Position numbers and translations under genes: made by a program. Below, in pieces: positions 1 to 11,002 of a DNA stretch of 64,000 nucleotides. Positions within the stretch are counted from its first letter, which is position 1, and every line of letters begins with the position of its first letter. A model generated the notes under the pieces. It was not told the DNA's origin, searched no databases, and was given only the letters and a program-made list of their open reading frames with translations. The DNA is from Pseudisothecium myosuroides. Taxonomy: Eukaryota; Streptophyta; Bryopsida; Hypnales; Lembophyllaceae. The stretch lies in NCBI GenBank assembly GCA_951799445.1, contig OX637296.1, positions 14,632,001 through 14,696,000 of the forward strand, written 5' to 3'.

Positions 1-236
1 ACCCAAACATTGCGCCCCACCTGTAAGACCAAAACCGGATCAACGTCTGATCCACATCGCAAGTGGTTCAACATCTCCGAATAATTTTATCCGAATTGTT
101 GAGTACCGTAGCTATGGTCATTCATCAAAATCCGAGCAAGTTCAGCGCAGCAAATGTTCAACGATTGAATTTTGAATTGCCTACCGATACAAGCGGCCGA
201 ATCAGTCTTTCGAACATCTGCTTTATCAGATAACCA

Positions 237-1220
237 ACCCTGCAAACTACTAGCTCTGGAGTAGATGGATATACTATCTCCCAATTCAATGAACCTAATC
301 ATTGCTGCCGAAGCCAGTCGCCGCACTGGTGGTCGAATCCCTAATAACAGCATATTTTGGAGGGCATCCTCTCCCTTTCTCTGGAGGGGCAACAACGTTT
401 CCTGCAAACACCACTCGAAGTATTACATTCTGCAGTATCATGAAACAGTCACCTGCATTTTGAAGTCTGAAAATAAGGTTGTGGACTTGAATTCTCTCTC
501 AATTCGAAGCTCAATGCATCGTTCAGATCGAGGCATGAACGTCTTTTAGGGCTCCAAAAGCAGTGGTATCGTTTATAGCTTCACAAGAAGAGCCAATTGA
601 ATTTGAGGTGCTCCAGCTTCGTGTATATACGACTAGTGCCCTAAAACTTGGACAAAAGGACATCTGCAAATTCGGACAAGAAAATAACTTCCAAACGCAA
701 AACACGCAATTCTTCGCCTGGCCATAAGCCCCAAATTGACTTCGCCTTGTCTCCCATGAGAATGATGGAGCTCCACACAGACAAATACTAAATGAAAAAT
801 TCACATCACATTCACGCTTAGGTGTTCAGCCAAAGAAGTAACGAAGAATAGTAAAATCTGTGGCGAATACAATCAGCATTGATGAGACTCCTGCAGGAGC
901 CTGTTTCAACAAGCTCGATTGCTGGCGATGCAAAATGCGCGATAGGAATGGCGATTCCTTGCCCTAAACCCTCCTAAATTAATTATACGACCTCTCGTCA
1001 AGAAGGCAAACCTCGAATTCAGGTCGAGGGCAGTAAGAAAGTGATGACAAGACTCAAGATATGGCTTCACCTTGGACTCTTTGTCAAGCGTGAACAAGAG
1101 ATCGGACAGCAGATCGAAACACATGAGCGGCTGCAGCGGCTTCTGCGATGCCGAATGCACCACGGACTCCAGCTGCGCCACAAGCACCCCGAGCTCCGAT
1201 AGTCCCCCGCCCTCCGCCAT
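237..1220 (-). CDS. SWEETIE: HEATR5/SWEETIE-like HEAT-repeat protein, N-terminal exons only (partial)
   Basis: Two exons read leftward. Exon 1 is 1220-1071 (50 codons, phase 0, donor AAG|GTGAAG). Exon 2 runs from 401 to about 237, after an acceptor ending TTTGCAG. The peptide contains GVLVAQLESVV and CFDLLSDLL, then QRKGEDAL, RPPVRRLASAAM and GDSISIYSRASSLQG. From memory this is the invariant N-terminus of plant SWEETIE, the homolog of animal HEATR5A/B. The family consists of very large (>2000 aa) HEAT-repeat scaffolds. Animal and yeast members act with clathrin adaptor AP-1 at the trans-Golgi/endosome; Arabidopsis SWEETIE affects carbohydrate metabolism and growth. Only the first ~100 residues lie here. 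Translation past ~237 stops resembling the family, so the rest of the gene is left of position 1. The exact exon 2 donor, near the Gly of SLQG, is uncertain. The gene is divergent from PEN-2, with about 510 bp between start codons. Confidence 0.8.
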
Positions 1221-1729
1221 TGTCTCCTCCCGTTCGACGCTGAACGCCCACACTCAAAAAAAAATTCCCTCCTCTCAAAAGCACAAGAAACAGCTGCTCA
1301 TCAACCAAACATCGCAACTAATTCAATCCAATGCCCGTCCTCACCAATGTCATAACCTCCTTGACGGGATCGTCAACCCATGCACAAAACTTCGCAAGGA
1401 TCTCAGAAAGCCCAGCTGCAGACCTCAAAGACCCTAAGCACCAACCGTCCCTTCGAGTTCAGGTCCTCAGCCAGCTAGACATTTTATGGGTCACGTCAGC
1501 AGCCACGTACTCACCCCGACTTTTTAGTTCCAGCTTCAACGTCCAAACTCCAGATTGATTGAAGTTGTTGCAATTAGGGTTTTGACAGGCTTTTGATCAT
1601 TGAGGTTGGAGTGCAAGCTTGATTGACGACGCTTGATTGACGTTGTTGCAATTAGGTCTGTTACAGGCTTTTGAGTGATGAGATTGGAGCTGAAGCTTGA
1701 TTGAAGTTGTCGCAATTAGGGTTTGGACT
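1221..1729. promoter_or_regulatory. Divergent promoter between SWEETIE-like and PEN-2 genes
   Basis: About 510 bp separate the two opposite start codons (1220 on minus, 1730 on plus), so both promoters and leaders must fit here. No clear TATA box was seen. The plus-strand side carries copies of a telo-box-like AGGGTTT motif inside a tandem repeat (1557-1728). Assignment as a bidirectional promoter is inferred from layout only. Confidence 0.5.
1557..1728 (+). repeat. 64-bp tandem repeat (2.5 copies) in PEN-2 leader
   Basis: Copy A is 1557-1620, copy B is 1635-1698, and a partial copy C is 1699-1728, directly before the PEN-2 ATG. Each begins GATTGA(A/C)GTTGT and includes CAATTAGG; A and C continue into a telo-box-like AGGGTTT. 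A 14-bp partial unit (1621-1634) lies between A and B. The repeat is the likely 5' leader and proximal promoter of PEN-2. Confidence 0.85.
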
Positions 1730-4190
1730 ATGGCGGAGGCCGGGGGCAGTCGGAGGGACATAGAGGCAGGGGGAAGCACAAGTTCAACCACTGTTGATTC
1801 GGCAGCGGATGATGCTGTTGCAACGACAACTCTAGGGTCGCATCAATGGCCCACGGTTGACGGTCCTTTGGGAGTTTATCACGAGGAGGCAGTCAAGCTC
1901 GCCAAGCGCTTCTACTACGCGGGGTTTCTCTTGAATCCCTTGTTGTGGTTCATCAACTGTTTCTACTTCTGGCCCGTGCTGCAGAATCCGAGATCCGATC
2001 CTCTAATTCGCCCTTGTACGTTGATCTTTCCACCCTTTTGCAGCTACCTCGGCTTCGTCTTTTAGTTTAATTTTGTGGCTCTATTTTCCATGTCTGGTAA
2101 TTCTGTTTCTTGTTGCCGTCGAGATCCCTGTCGTAGACCTTGAAAATGAATTCTTCCTCTACCGAAGCTGCAAGCACGGTGTTCTTGAATAATCTGAAAT
2201 TCTTGATCTGCGTCAATCGTCTGTCTGAGTCATCTGATCACTAGTCACGGACATTCGATTTGAACTAGCACTCCAATACTGAATTTGATAGGCTTTTAAG
2301 ATTAACATTGAAGCCATTGTTGGCAAATGAGATATTAACGAGACCATCATTCACTATATTCACTGAATTGCTTGATGACGTTTAGGACAAAGTTTTTCAT
2401 CAAGTTCTAGCTCGCTAGCTCAGCGTCAGTTTGAGCTTTTCCCCACGTTTTTCAATTACATTTAGGTGGTTACAGCTTAAGAATATAGGACGTTGATAAC
2501 GAACAAACAGAACGTCAAACTGATGAGCAGAAACACAGTTAAAGAACTCGAACCTGGAATATGCGACCGTTTATTTTAACAATGGTTCTAGCATTTGTAC
2601 GTTAGGTTAGGTTGCGGCTACGGTCCTTGTTGTCTTCAAAGTCAGTTTCCTTGTCTTCTGGTATACCTGGAGATTTGACATTTAAGGGCGTGATGATTGG
2701 GACATGGATTGCCTAACTTAGGGCATCTCGACCCAAGTAGGTCAATTGAACAGGACTCTAATTTGAGAAACTGGCTCCAGGGACACCTTAGCTGAAATTT
2801 GTTGAAAAGTTGGGGGCCGATTGTTTGATTCCACACCAAACATTTCACCTTGTAGAATTTGCACCATTTGCTTTTCCTTCGCTCTTTCTTTCTTTTCTTC
2901 TCTTGGATTCTTTGGCTATCAACATGAGTTAGTTTTTAATCAGTTTAGGAGCCACAAAAACTACCTCATCTTCATGCTTCTGTATCCTTGGAAGCATGAA
3001 GATGAGTTGTCAATATTGAGAACTGTTACCCACCTCCTTGAGTCGAGTGACAACTTCCAATGCTGGAGGAGTTGTGGTAGAATGCGAGTGTAGCACGTGG
3101 CAAAAAAAAATTGGAATACTGAAAACCTTGGAGGCTTTGGACTTTGCAGATGTGGTCAAGTCCGGTATCGGCTTTCTTGTATATGGTTCACTGCTCCTTG
3201 CATGGTCGTTAACATTTGCATACGGCGGTGAGGAGTTATTCGGTGCCTCATGGAAATCTCTGGCGGTTTATGACATTGCTGAAAAATTTGCACAGGTAAA
3301 GATCTTACCACAGCTTCCCTGTGCTCAATTCGACTTTTGAAACATAATTTAAATCAGAGGTTTGCTTATTTTACCTGTTTGGTACGCTATTGGTTATTGT
3401 GTACGGGATTGCCATTTGTTGCTTCGCTTCAGCTCTTCAACCCATCTAAGCCTGCACCTGTTATTTTGCGAATCAGAATCAGCATTGGCTATATGTCTGA
3501 ACTTGATTTTTTTTAAGCATTCTTCTACTCCTGCACACAGCTTCTATTGCTTCTTGCGGTGGTAGATAGCAAGCGACCATGCAAACTTTGTATAAACATT
3601 TGGGATTACCGGTTACGAGTAGTACAGCGGACTTGTGTAGATCTAGCATTCGTCTGGGTTTTGCCAAATTAAAATCCAAAGTATAGAAGATCTTAGTGTA
3701 TATCTATAGACCAACGGTCAGTGAGATCATTCCCCAGAGGACCCTACTTGCAAGTTTTTATTCGACCCTAAATAGCCGTTTCATAAACTCTCCTCATTAC
3801 ACTCCATAGGGTTTGTGATTTATGACGGTCTTCAATGCTAGGATTGGGGTCTTTATTTGTGGGGTTCTTCAAAGTATTGGGCATGCAGGAGGAAACCATT
3901 TAGTTTGTTGGGTATCCTTCAGGTCCTCGTTAGGACAATCAAGTCAAACATTTGACAGAATTAGAATGATGGATTTGGATTATTAGGTGTAGCAGTGGGC
4001 CTCTAAAGAATGATATGGGTATTACGTGTAGTTCGTATGATGGGTTCCAAAATAGAAGTAGGTTCACACGTGATGCTCGAGTAAGTAGCGGGTTATAATC
4101 TAATTATACTACTGATTATGGTATATGTTACAGTAAGGTCAGTCTTTGGTGATCTTAATTTAGATGTGTCTTTTGCAGATGATATCCTGA
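1730..4190 (+). CDS. PEN2: Gamma-secretase subunit PEN-2
   Basis: Three exons: 1730-2015, 3150-3295 and 4179-4190, giving 147 aa, close to the ~146 aa of plant PEN-2. PEN-2 is the smallest subunit of the gamma-secretase intramembrane protease (presenilin, nicastrin, APH-1, PEN-2) and supports presenilin endoproteolysis; plants keep all four subunits in the endomembrane system. Diagnostic sequence includes WPTVDGPLG, AKRFYYAGF, PLLWFINCFYFWPVL and, across the first junction, IRPYVVKSGIGF, followed by a second hydrophobic stretch with LLAWSLTFAYGGEELFG. Junctions use CCTT|GTACGT, TTTGCAG, CACAG|GTAAAG and TTTTGCAG, and the phases agree. The last exon encodes only Met-Ile-Ser before the stop and is the weakest part. 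Without it, exon 2 would read through 14 further codons to a stop near 3340. Confidence 0.9.
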
Positions 4191-6701
4191 GGAGCTTGCT
4201 GGGAGCTCTATCCGGAACTGGGCCACTTCAATTTTTCATTTGGTTTCGGCACTTATGAACAATGTATTCATTGCTGGGAGAATGGCCTTCTTCAATTTCG
4301 GATGTGTCATTGGGCACATGATTGTAACAATACTTAATAATAAAGCATCGGTATCGAATTAGAACATAATTGATCTCATGCCAAAGATATGTGCAGAACA
4401 GCGTGTAGTGCTTAAATATAGACCCTTTCTTCCTCCTTTCAGAAAGGTTTTAAGTTACTGAACCTGAATTTACTGTGCCTGCAATACAGTTAGAATTATT
4501 ATTATTACTTCCGAAGTGGAAATATGCCCTCTGCAAATCTATCGGGTGCACTGCTGTTAATGGACTTACCAGCGACGAAGATGCCCTTGCAATTACAGGC
4601 TCATAAATGGGGAAGAATAATCCCCAGAGCTGCAACTTTTGAAATTTCGCATCGGGACAGTGACGTTGGTAAGTTGCCATGCCTTCTCATGAACCCATCA
4701 TGTCTCATCTGAACGCATTGACACCCCGGAGCCCCTGTGGACCAACCACGCGGAAGTACTGTTGTCAATGACTTGTGGGAAACTTAGCACACACAAGCAC
4801 AAGTGGTAAGGTAATCATTCCCTTGCCATCCCCACTGCAGCCCACTTTACCTTTGTCGTCCTCAACCGACTCTGTCAACCGTATGGCACTAATGACTGTA
4901 TTTCGTCAAAAAAAGTCTTCTTTATTCAAACTGCCCTGCGGCGTTTTCTGAATCCTGCAGATCCGTCCGGTACGTTCGTCGACCTGTACGTACCTCTCCT
5001 TTCACTGTGCACATGTACAGTACGTCCACGCACTTCCAGCCAAGCTGCTTCGCGGTCAAAGACTGCCTCTTGGATACAGGGCAAGCTCCTATCGGAAAGC
5101 CGGATGGTGAGGGTAGTGTACCAAGTTGCCGGGGTTTCCGTTGCACGAGACTTAATTGTGCTGGTCAAGCCTGTTTAATGGGGCTCGATTATTATACAGC
5201 TCTGCACCACAGGAAGTTATCAGTGATGGTGCTCCAGGAGAAAGGGCTGCTGGACTCGCTCACACTGCTACTGCTTCTTCTTCTTCTGCTGTTGCTGGCC
5301 TGGAGCCAGCCAGTTACGCGTGTTGCATGCGCGGATTTGAAGTTGACTACTCGGTCATCGTCATCCTCCCGGGGTTGACGATACTGTGGCAAGGCGAGCT
5401 GATTTCGGCGAAGGGGATAGTGTGAATGTCAAGCTTGTGATTTATCATTCGACTGCAATTTAAGTCGGCACTGGGATCTTAGAGAAGTCCTGAATTCACA
5501 GAAGTAAGGATGAATTTCTTCTTGTAACGAAGTCGTCTAGAAGCACTGAAACTATGAAGGAAACATGTATGAGGAGGATGCATGCAAAGTACTTGAGCGA
5601 TTGAACAATGTACATGATCAGGGTACATATCAAGCACAGCAACAGGATTATTTTTTAGTTCCTGATCGACTGACTGTGCGCGGTAGTCGGTGGGTAGGAT
5701 CTACAGGGAAAAAAACGAACGGTGTCGCTCGAGGATTAAAGATTCGGCAGCGGAGGTTGGGTGGAGTTAGTAGACCTCGAGTGAAGGTGCTCGCATGCAG
5801 GTCGCAACTATTAGCTAGCTCTCTCGTTGTCACTTTGGTTTTATCCGTCCATTGATCACTAGCCTGTCTTGACCCTAGCCTGCTGCATTACAATCTTTCG
5901 AGGATTCTTTCACAAACTTTGTAGAGTTAGAAATCTTTGCACAACCTCGTACAGATTCAGTGGGTCGTTTAGATTGGTTAGCAGTGTGACAGCACAGGAC
6001 AGTTGGTGGCTTGGCCTAATCCTCCGTTGTGTCTCTCTTGGAGTCCTGGTAATTTCAAACAATTGACAGTCGTTCAAATTTCGGTGTAAAGAAGCGGGGG
6101 TCTATCGGGGACGTTACCTCGAATCCCATAGACTCTTTTCCCGCCCGGGGTTCTCGTTCAATCGGAGCTAGTGAACGGCTCGTGAGGGCGTCATTGCCGG
6201 TGTCCAAGTTGGTTTCACCACTGTGAAGCTGCCATTAAACTATAGACATTGACGTCAGTTACATAGTCTCTTAGAGGTTCATGCACATTGATCTCTCACT
6301 GGCAAATAGATGAATTCGTTTCAAACTGTCTGAATCCCTTTCCAAGTTCATATTTGGAGGTCATGCATGTAGAAAGAACGTTGTGCTCTCACCCTCAAGG
6401 AGTTTACTTCTGCAAGACTGTTCGTTTCACACCTTGATGACCTCGGACTCATTTTGCTGTGTATTGATCGCGCAGGCTAAATTTGCAAGTCGAACCCAAC
6501 TTGGCGGTATCCCGGGCGTTACGTACTCGGTAGGCGAAGACGCGTTTATCCGAGAAATCCCAAACAGTGCTGCAAGCTCCAGGAGCTGGTCTCGACCTTC
6601 AACTGCTTCTGTACTGGTTTCTCTGGCCTGTTAATGTCAATAAGATTCAATGTTGGAGCCCGGCGCTCACAACTTGTAATAATTTCGAGACATTCGAGCC
6701 A
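4191..6701. other. Intergenic region between PEN-2 and the TRM gene
   Basis: No recognisable gene. The interval must hold the PEN-2 3' UTR and the promoter and leader of the TRM/LNG gene. Short open frames at 5.0-5.9 kb show no family similarity and no sensible splicing. A polyleucine-coding CTT/CTG-rich stretch near 5260-5300 is low-complexity sequence. The segment 4.9-6.2 kb is visibly GC-richer than the flanks and could be the TRM 5' UTR. Confidence 0.5.
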
Positions 6702-9700
6702 ATGGCCACTATATTTCAAGTCTTTGACTTGAAGGAAGCAGCACGTTCGGAAGTGAAACCGCAAGCTCCTGAGCGAAGATGTTTGGATGGAGGTACCTTC
6801 ACTTCAATCTCTGATTTTGATAAATGCTTGAGCTAAAAGTCAGTTACAATTTCTCGGATGGCGTTTACGTGGCCGCCCGCAATGCAATACAAAGGATTTT
6901 GTATAACCGCTTCAAGAATGATAAGTTGCATTGAAGTTCAAAGTAATAAATGGCAGTGTCTTGCAGCTCCAAATGTGTTGAGAGAAGTTTGAGAGCATAA
7001 CGTACTTCCCTTGTATCAGAGTATTCATTCTTTAGCTCGTCCACACTCACAGGTTTTGAGGCGCCAAGGAACAGTTTGGACGTGCCGTGCGAGGCTGCCG
7101 ATGATTCAAGAAGCAGCATTTTCAAGTCTGACGATATTCCGGTAGGTACATTGCAATAGTTTTTCATTTGAGAACAAAGTTTCGCCATTAGCGAGACAGC
7201 AAACTCCAAGATTTTTTTTTAGCATCTGTGTACAACATTAAGCCGTGCAACAATTTGTTGCAGTTCGGTTACGAATACTTCAGCCCAGCGCTTGCGACGA
7301 GCACCCGACGGTCGAAGAAGGGCGGCCCATCACACTCGGTGTCGCATGGTAACTCGCCGACCAGACGGTGCGAGAGTAGAAAGCGTGCTCCCAATGTTGT
7401 GGCCCGGCTTATGGGCTTGGAGGCCCTGCCAGATGAGCTTCCTACGCGGAAGTTCTCGCAACCGGGAACACCAACTTATGGAAGTCCCAAGCCAGGAAAC
7501 CCAGGCTTAACAAGACAACGCTCCCAAGGTGCAGTACCTTCCTCATGGCAGCGTCCTCCTCTGCCTCGGCGTGCACCTGCAGAAGAGATAATTCGCGCTC
7601 CGGTGTTAACGTTCCGAGATCATCCGCAAGAAGAGCAGCTGCAGAATTTCAAGAAAGAATTCGAGGCCAAGCAGCAAGCAGCTTTAGCAAAGAAGCAAGA
7701 ACAGCTTCGCAACTTGCAGCTTGAAGACATGAACCGCGAGCTCGAGGAGAAGAAAGAGAAAGTGCGAGCAACTCTCGTCAAAGCCAAGAGTGCATTGTCG
7801 CGGGCTGAGCCGAAGCCTCGACTCAATGGTGAAGGACAGTTTGAAGAATCGAAGGAGTTTCTGGATGCCATGAAGTTTCTGCAGTCCAATAAGGACTTCA
7901 TATTTCAATTTCTTCAGCCGAAGCCCGAGGTTGCATGTGGCCACGAAGACTCCAACACTACGACACAAGTGACTCATCTGAAGAAAAGGAAAGGGGATGC
8001 ATCTAGTCCCAGTAGTGCCCGGAAGCGGGATGGATTCAGCCCTCGCGCATTTGCTCGGCTATTCATGAATCCCCGGAAATGGAATGACAGCAAGCAACAA
8101 CCAGCGTCGGACATCGTGTCGCAGTCGCCTCAGCCCGCAACGGTTGATAGATGCAGCGGTTCTGGCTCCAGAGGAGCATCCACCGAAGAAATGTTGGATG
8201 ATGAGAAGCGGAGGAGTTCGAGCTCTACGAATTCAATATCCGAGTCACGGGCCTCTGCAACACCAAAAGTGCAGAGTAAGCCACTTAGGGATGAAGTGCC
8301 CAAGGGTAGTACTCGAGATGTCATCGTGAAGATTAAAGAGAGATTGCGGCAAAGAGAGCAATGTGATAGAACAGGGGAGGAGGTAGAGACGGAGCGCTTC
8401 CAAGGTTCTCTGAGAGACTCTAATGACATTCCACGGAAGACTGCTATAAATGATCGTCGGATCCCCAACCCAACTAGTACTGAGTATCTCTCTACGGGCA
8501 AGCGTGTTTCGCTCCACACAGAGGATATGGACGATGTGCGATACACCAGTGATGGCGAGGAGTTATCAACGCCATTAGTTACGATTGTTAGAGAAAATGC
8601 TAGAAGATCAAGCATCAGCTTACCAAGCTCACCTCACCTTTCAGCGCGATCCCAAGACGTCACAAGAGTGATACGACAGCGTCTAACTGCGAAATCCGGG
8701 ACTCCACCCGCAGCGACACTCAGAGAAGCGAAGAAGATTACCACCTTGACGTCGGAACCACCTCGACGACGTATGAGTCAACAAGCCCGAGGGCCCGTCC
8801 TTTCAAGCACCGAAGTCGAGAAAAGCTTGCGTAAGTCAGCTTCAGTGAATGAAATTGTTTCTCAGAGCGCAGCCTTGACGCAAAGAGTTGAAGCCTCAGG
8901 AGCCAGGTGCCTGGATCAGAGTAAAGAGCCTGCGTCAAATCTCACTCGGTGTCGGTCGATTCCAAACGTGGCATTGCTGCGGAAGCGAGGACAATGTTCC
9001 ACGGACGCAGCGCAGACAATCAGCGGGGTGCGCCAATCTGACAAATTCGTAAGCACTGCCAAGACCCCACAGGAGAAGCCCAAGCAAATATTGGGTCCAA
9101 AAACTGAGAAGATGAAGGGATTTTTCTCTGGGGGTAGAATGAAAGCTCGCGATGGCTCGGAAGCCATGCCTTCGGCCCAGCACTTGTTGTTTCCAAGCTC
9201 AACTCCAGTACTGGCACGCTTTGTCGCGCTTGCGGATTCCTGCGTCTCACATAGTAAAACCTTAAGCGACGCAGACAACTCCATGGATGTGAAGCTTCAT
9301 GTCCGATCGAGCAGAAACGCAGGTGCACCGAAAGGGAAGGGAAATTCTAGGGCGCAGATATTACCTTCCAAAATAGAAACGTATCCACAGTTTGACAAAT
9401 TGTTAAGAGAACCTTCGACTGAGGACGCTGAGAGCGTCGTCTCTGAAAGTAGCGCAGACTCTGATGCTGGTTCCTGGGAAGAAGAATTTTCAAAAGTTCT
9501 CTCTCAGTTGCCTACTCTTGCCAATTCGACGAAAGCCGAGAGCCTGATGGCAGGGGAAGCTCATCCAAGCACTGTGCCAAGAGTGCAGCAACAGGTAGAC
9601 ATCTCAAGCCAAATCTATGAGTCCAGAAATCCTAATTTTTGTAGCACCTAATTAAGATGCATGAACAAACTGCATTCAGATAAACCATACGAGCTTGGAA

Positions 9701-11002
9701 CTAACGGATCTATGATGTGCATTTCAGGTTCAAAATTTCAAGAGTCCACAGCCTCCACGATTATGGTCGACAGAAACACGGGATATTCCTACGAAGAAGG
9801 ACGACGAGCAGGACTCAAACAGCGACAACAATGGACAGCCAAGCCCTGTTTCTGTTCTGGAGGCGCGTTTTGAAGAGAAATCGCCATGTCTCGAGTTCAA
9901 GGAGACCGCAAATAGTCTTCAAGGTAGCTATCCACAGCTTTCTATACTCTTTCTTCAAGTGCGTCGTGTGTATATGGCAAATTGCTCTCTACATTTCACT
10001 TAACTCGAATGATTCAAATCTTAGTAACGGGATAACGGAACATTCCTATTCTCACAACTATTTAATTGCGTATTTTGATCGTCATACATGGCGTATTTTT
10101 TAATCCAATTTCTAAACACTATTCTTAAGCTGCAAGTACACATGCAAACAATGCGACAAGTTCGAAAAGAATCAAATTGTTGCTGAATTCGACACCAGAG
10201 AACAAAGATATTCTGTCATCCTCTAACGAAGCTTACTTCGAATGGTGAAATTCTCCTAATCTTCGTACTTGTTCACGCAGGCCTGCGAATTCCGTTACGT
10301 CACCTGAAAGTCGAAAGAATAAAGGAAGACTCGGAACATGTCCCTGACACTCCAAGGGTGACAACGCGACACCAATTACTCGACTCCTCGTTTAGAAATC
10401 AAGCCCTAACTACTTTCCCGCAACACAAGACCAATCCACTCCGTCGATTTGCACCAACGCAAAGTCGGAACCTACCTCGTCCCGCAGTTCACGAAGCAGC
10501 GGATCTCACGTTCGTGAGCAGCGTCCTCATCGGCTCCGACTTCATTACTCACGGCGGGCGTCTCATCAGCAAGTGGCATTCAGTAATGCAACCAATTAGC
10601 CCTCACTTCTTGCAGAAAATCGAGACCTCGTACTCCTCGGCCTCCGACAATAAAGGGAGCGCTAATCGGCGAATTCTCTTTGATTCCATCAACGAGATAC
10701 TAGCTGAGAAGCTGCGGCCTCTATGCTACGGGCCATGGACGACATCGCCACAATCGAATGCCATAATCGTAAGAACGGGAAGGAGACTTGTAGACGAGGT
10801 GTGGAACGAGATTCACAAGCGGCAATTCCCGGCATGGTGTCACGTCGACTTGCACGGCGATTACCTGGAGAGTCTCGTGGCGCAAGACCTTCAGCAGACG
10901 TCGACTTGGATGTCGCTCCATCACGATGTGAATCGCATTTGCTTCCAGATGGAGACCGCCATCTTCGACGATTTGATCACGGATCTGTTGCTCCTTGTGT
11001 AA
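6702..11002 (+). CDS. LNG: LONGIFOLIA / TON1-recruiting-motif (TRM) family protein
   Basis: Four exons: 6702-6792, 7223-9594, 9728-9923 and 10281-11002, 1126 aa, all phases consistent. LNG/TRM proteins bind microtubules and recruit TON1-TON2/FASS-type complexes; LNG1 and LNG2 promote longitudinal cell expansion. The N-terminal exon carries the family motif IFQVFD at residues 4-9. NVVARLMGLEALP at ~88-100 is the hallmark DUF3741/VARLMGLE motif. A Lys/Glu-rich coiled coil follows (~165-230, with EELEEKKEKV-like heptads), then a long Ser/Arg-rich disordered region. Exon 3 gives the typical PSPVSVLEARF segment, and exon 4 begins LRIPLRHLKVE. The last ~170 residues are the DUF4378 domain (SSVLIGSDFI, RLVDEVWNEI, LQQTSTWMSL, FDDLITDLL). 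Exon 1 was chosen because its phase-1 donor (GGAG|GTACC) matches the acceptor after the T-run at 7222. The reading frame of exon 2 extends upstream only as intron. Confidence 0.9.

Noticed and set aside
8130..8615. 161-codon open frame antisense to the TRM exon
   Set aside because: Shadow of a long Ser/Arg-rich coding exon; no independent support.
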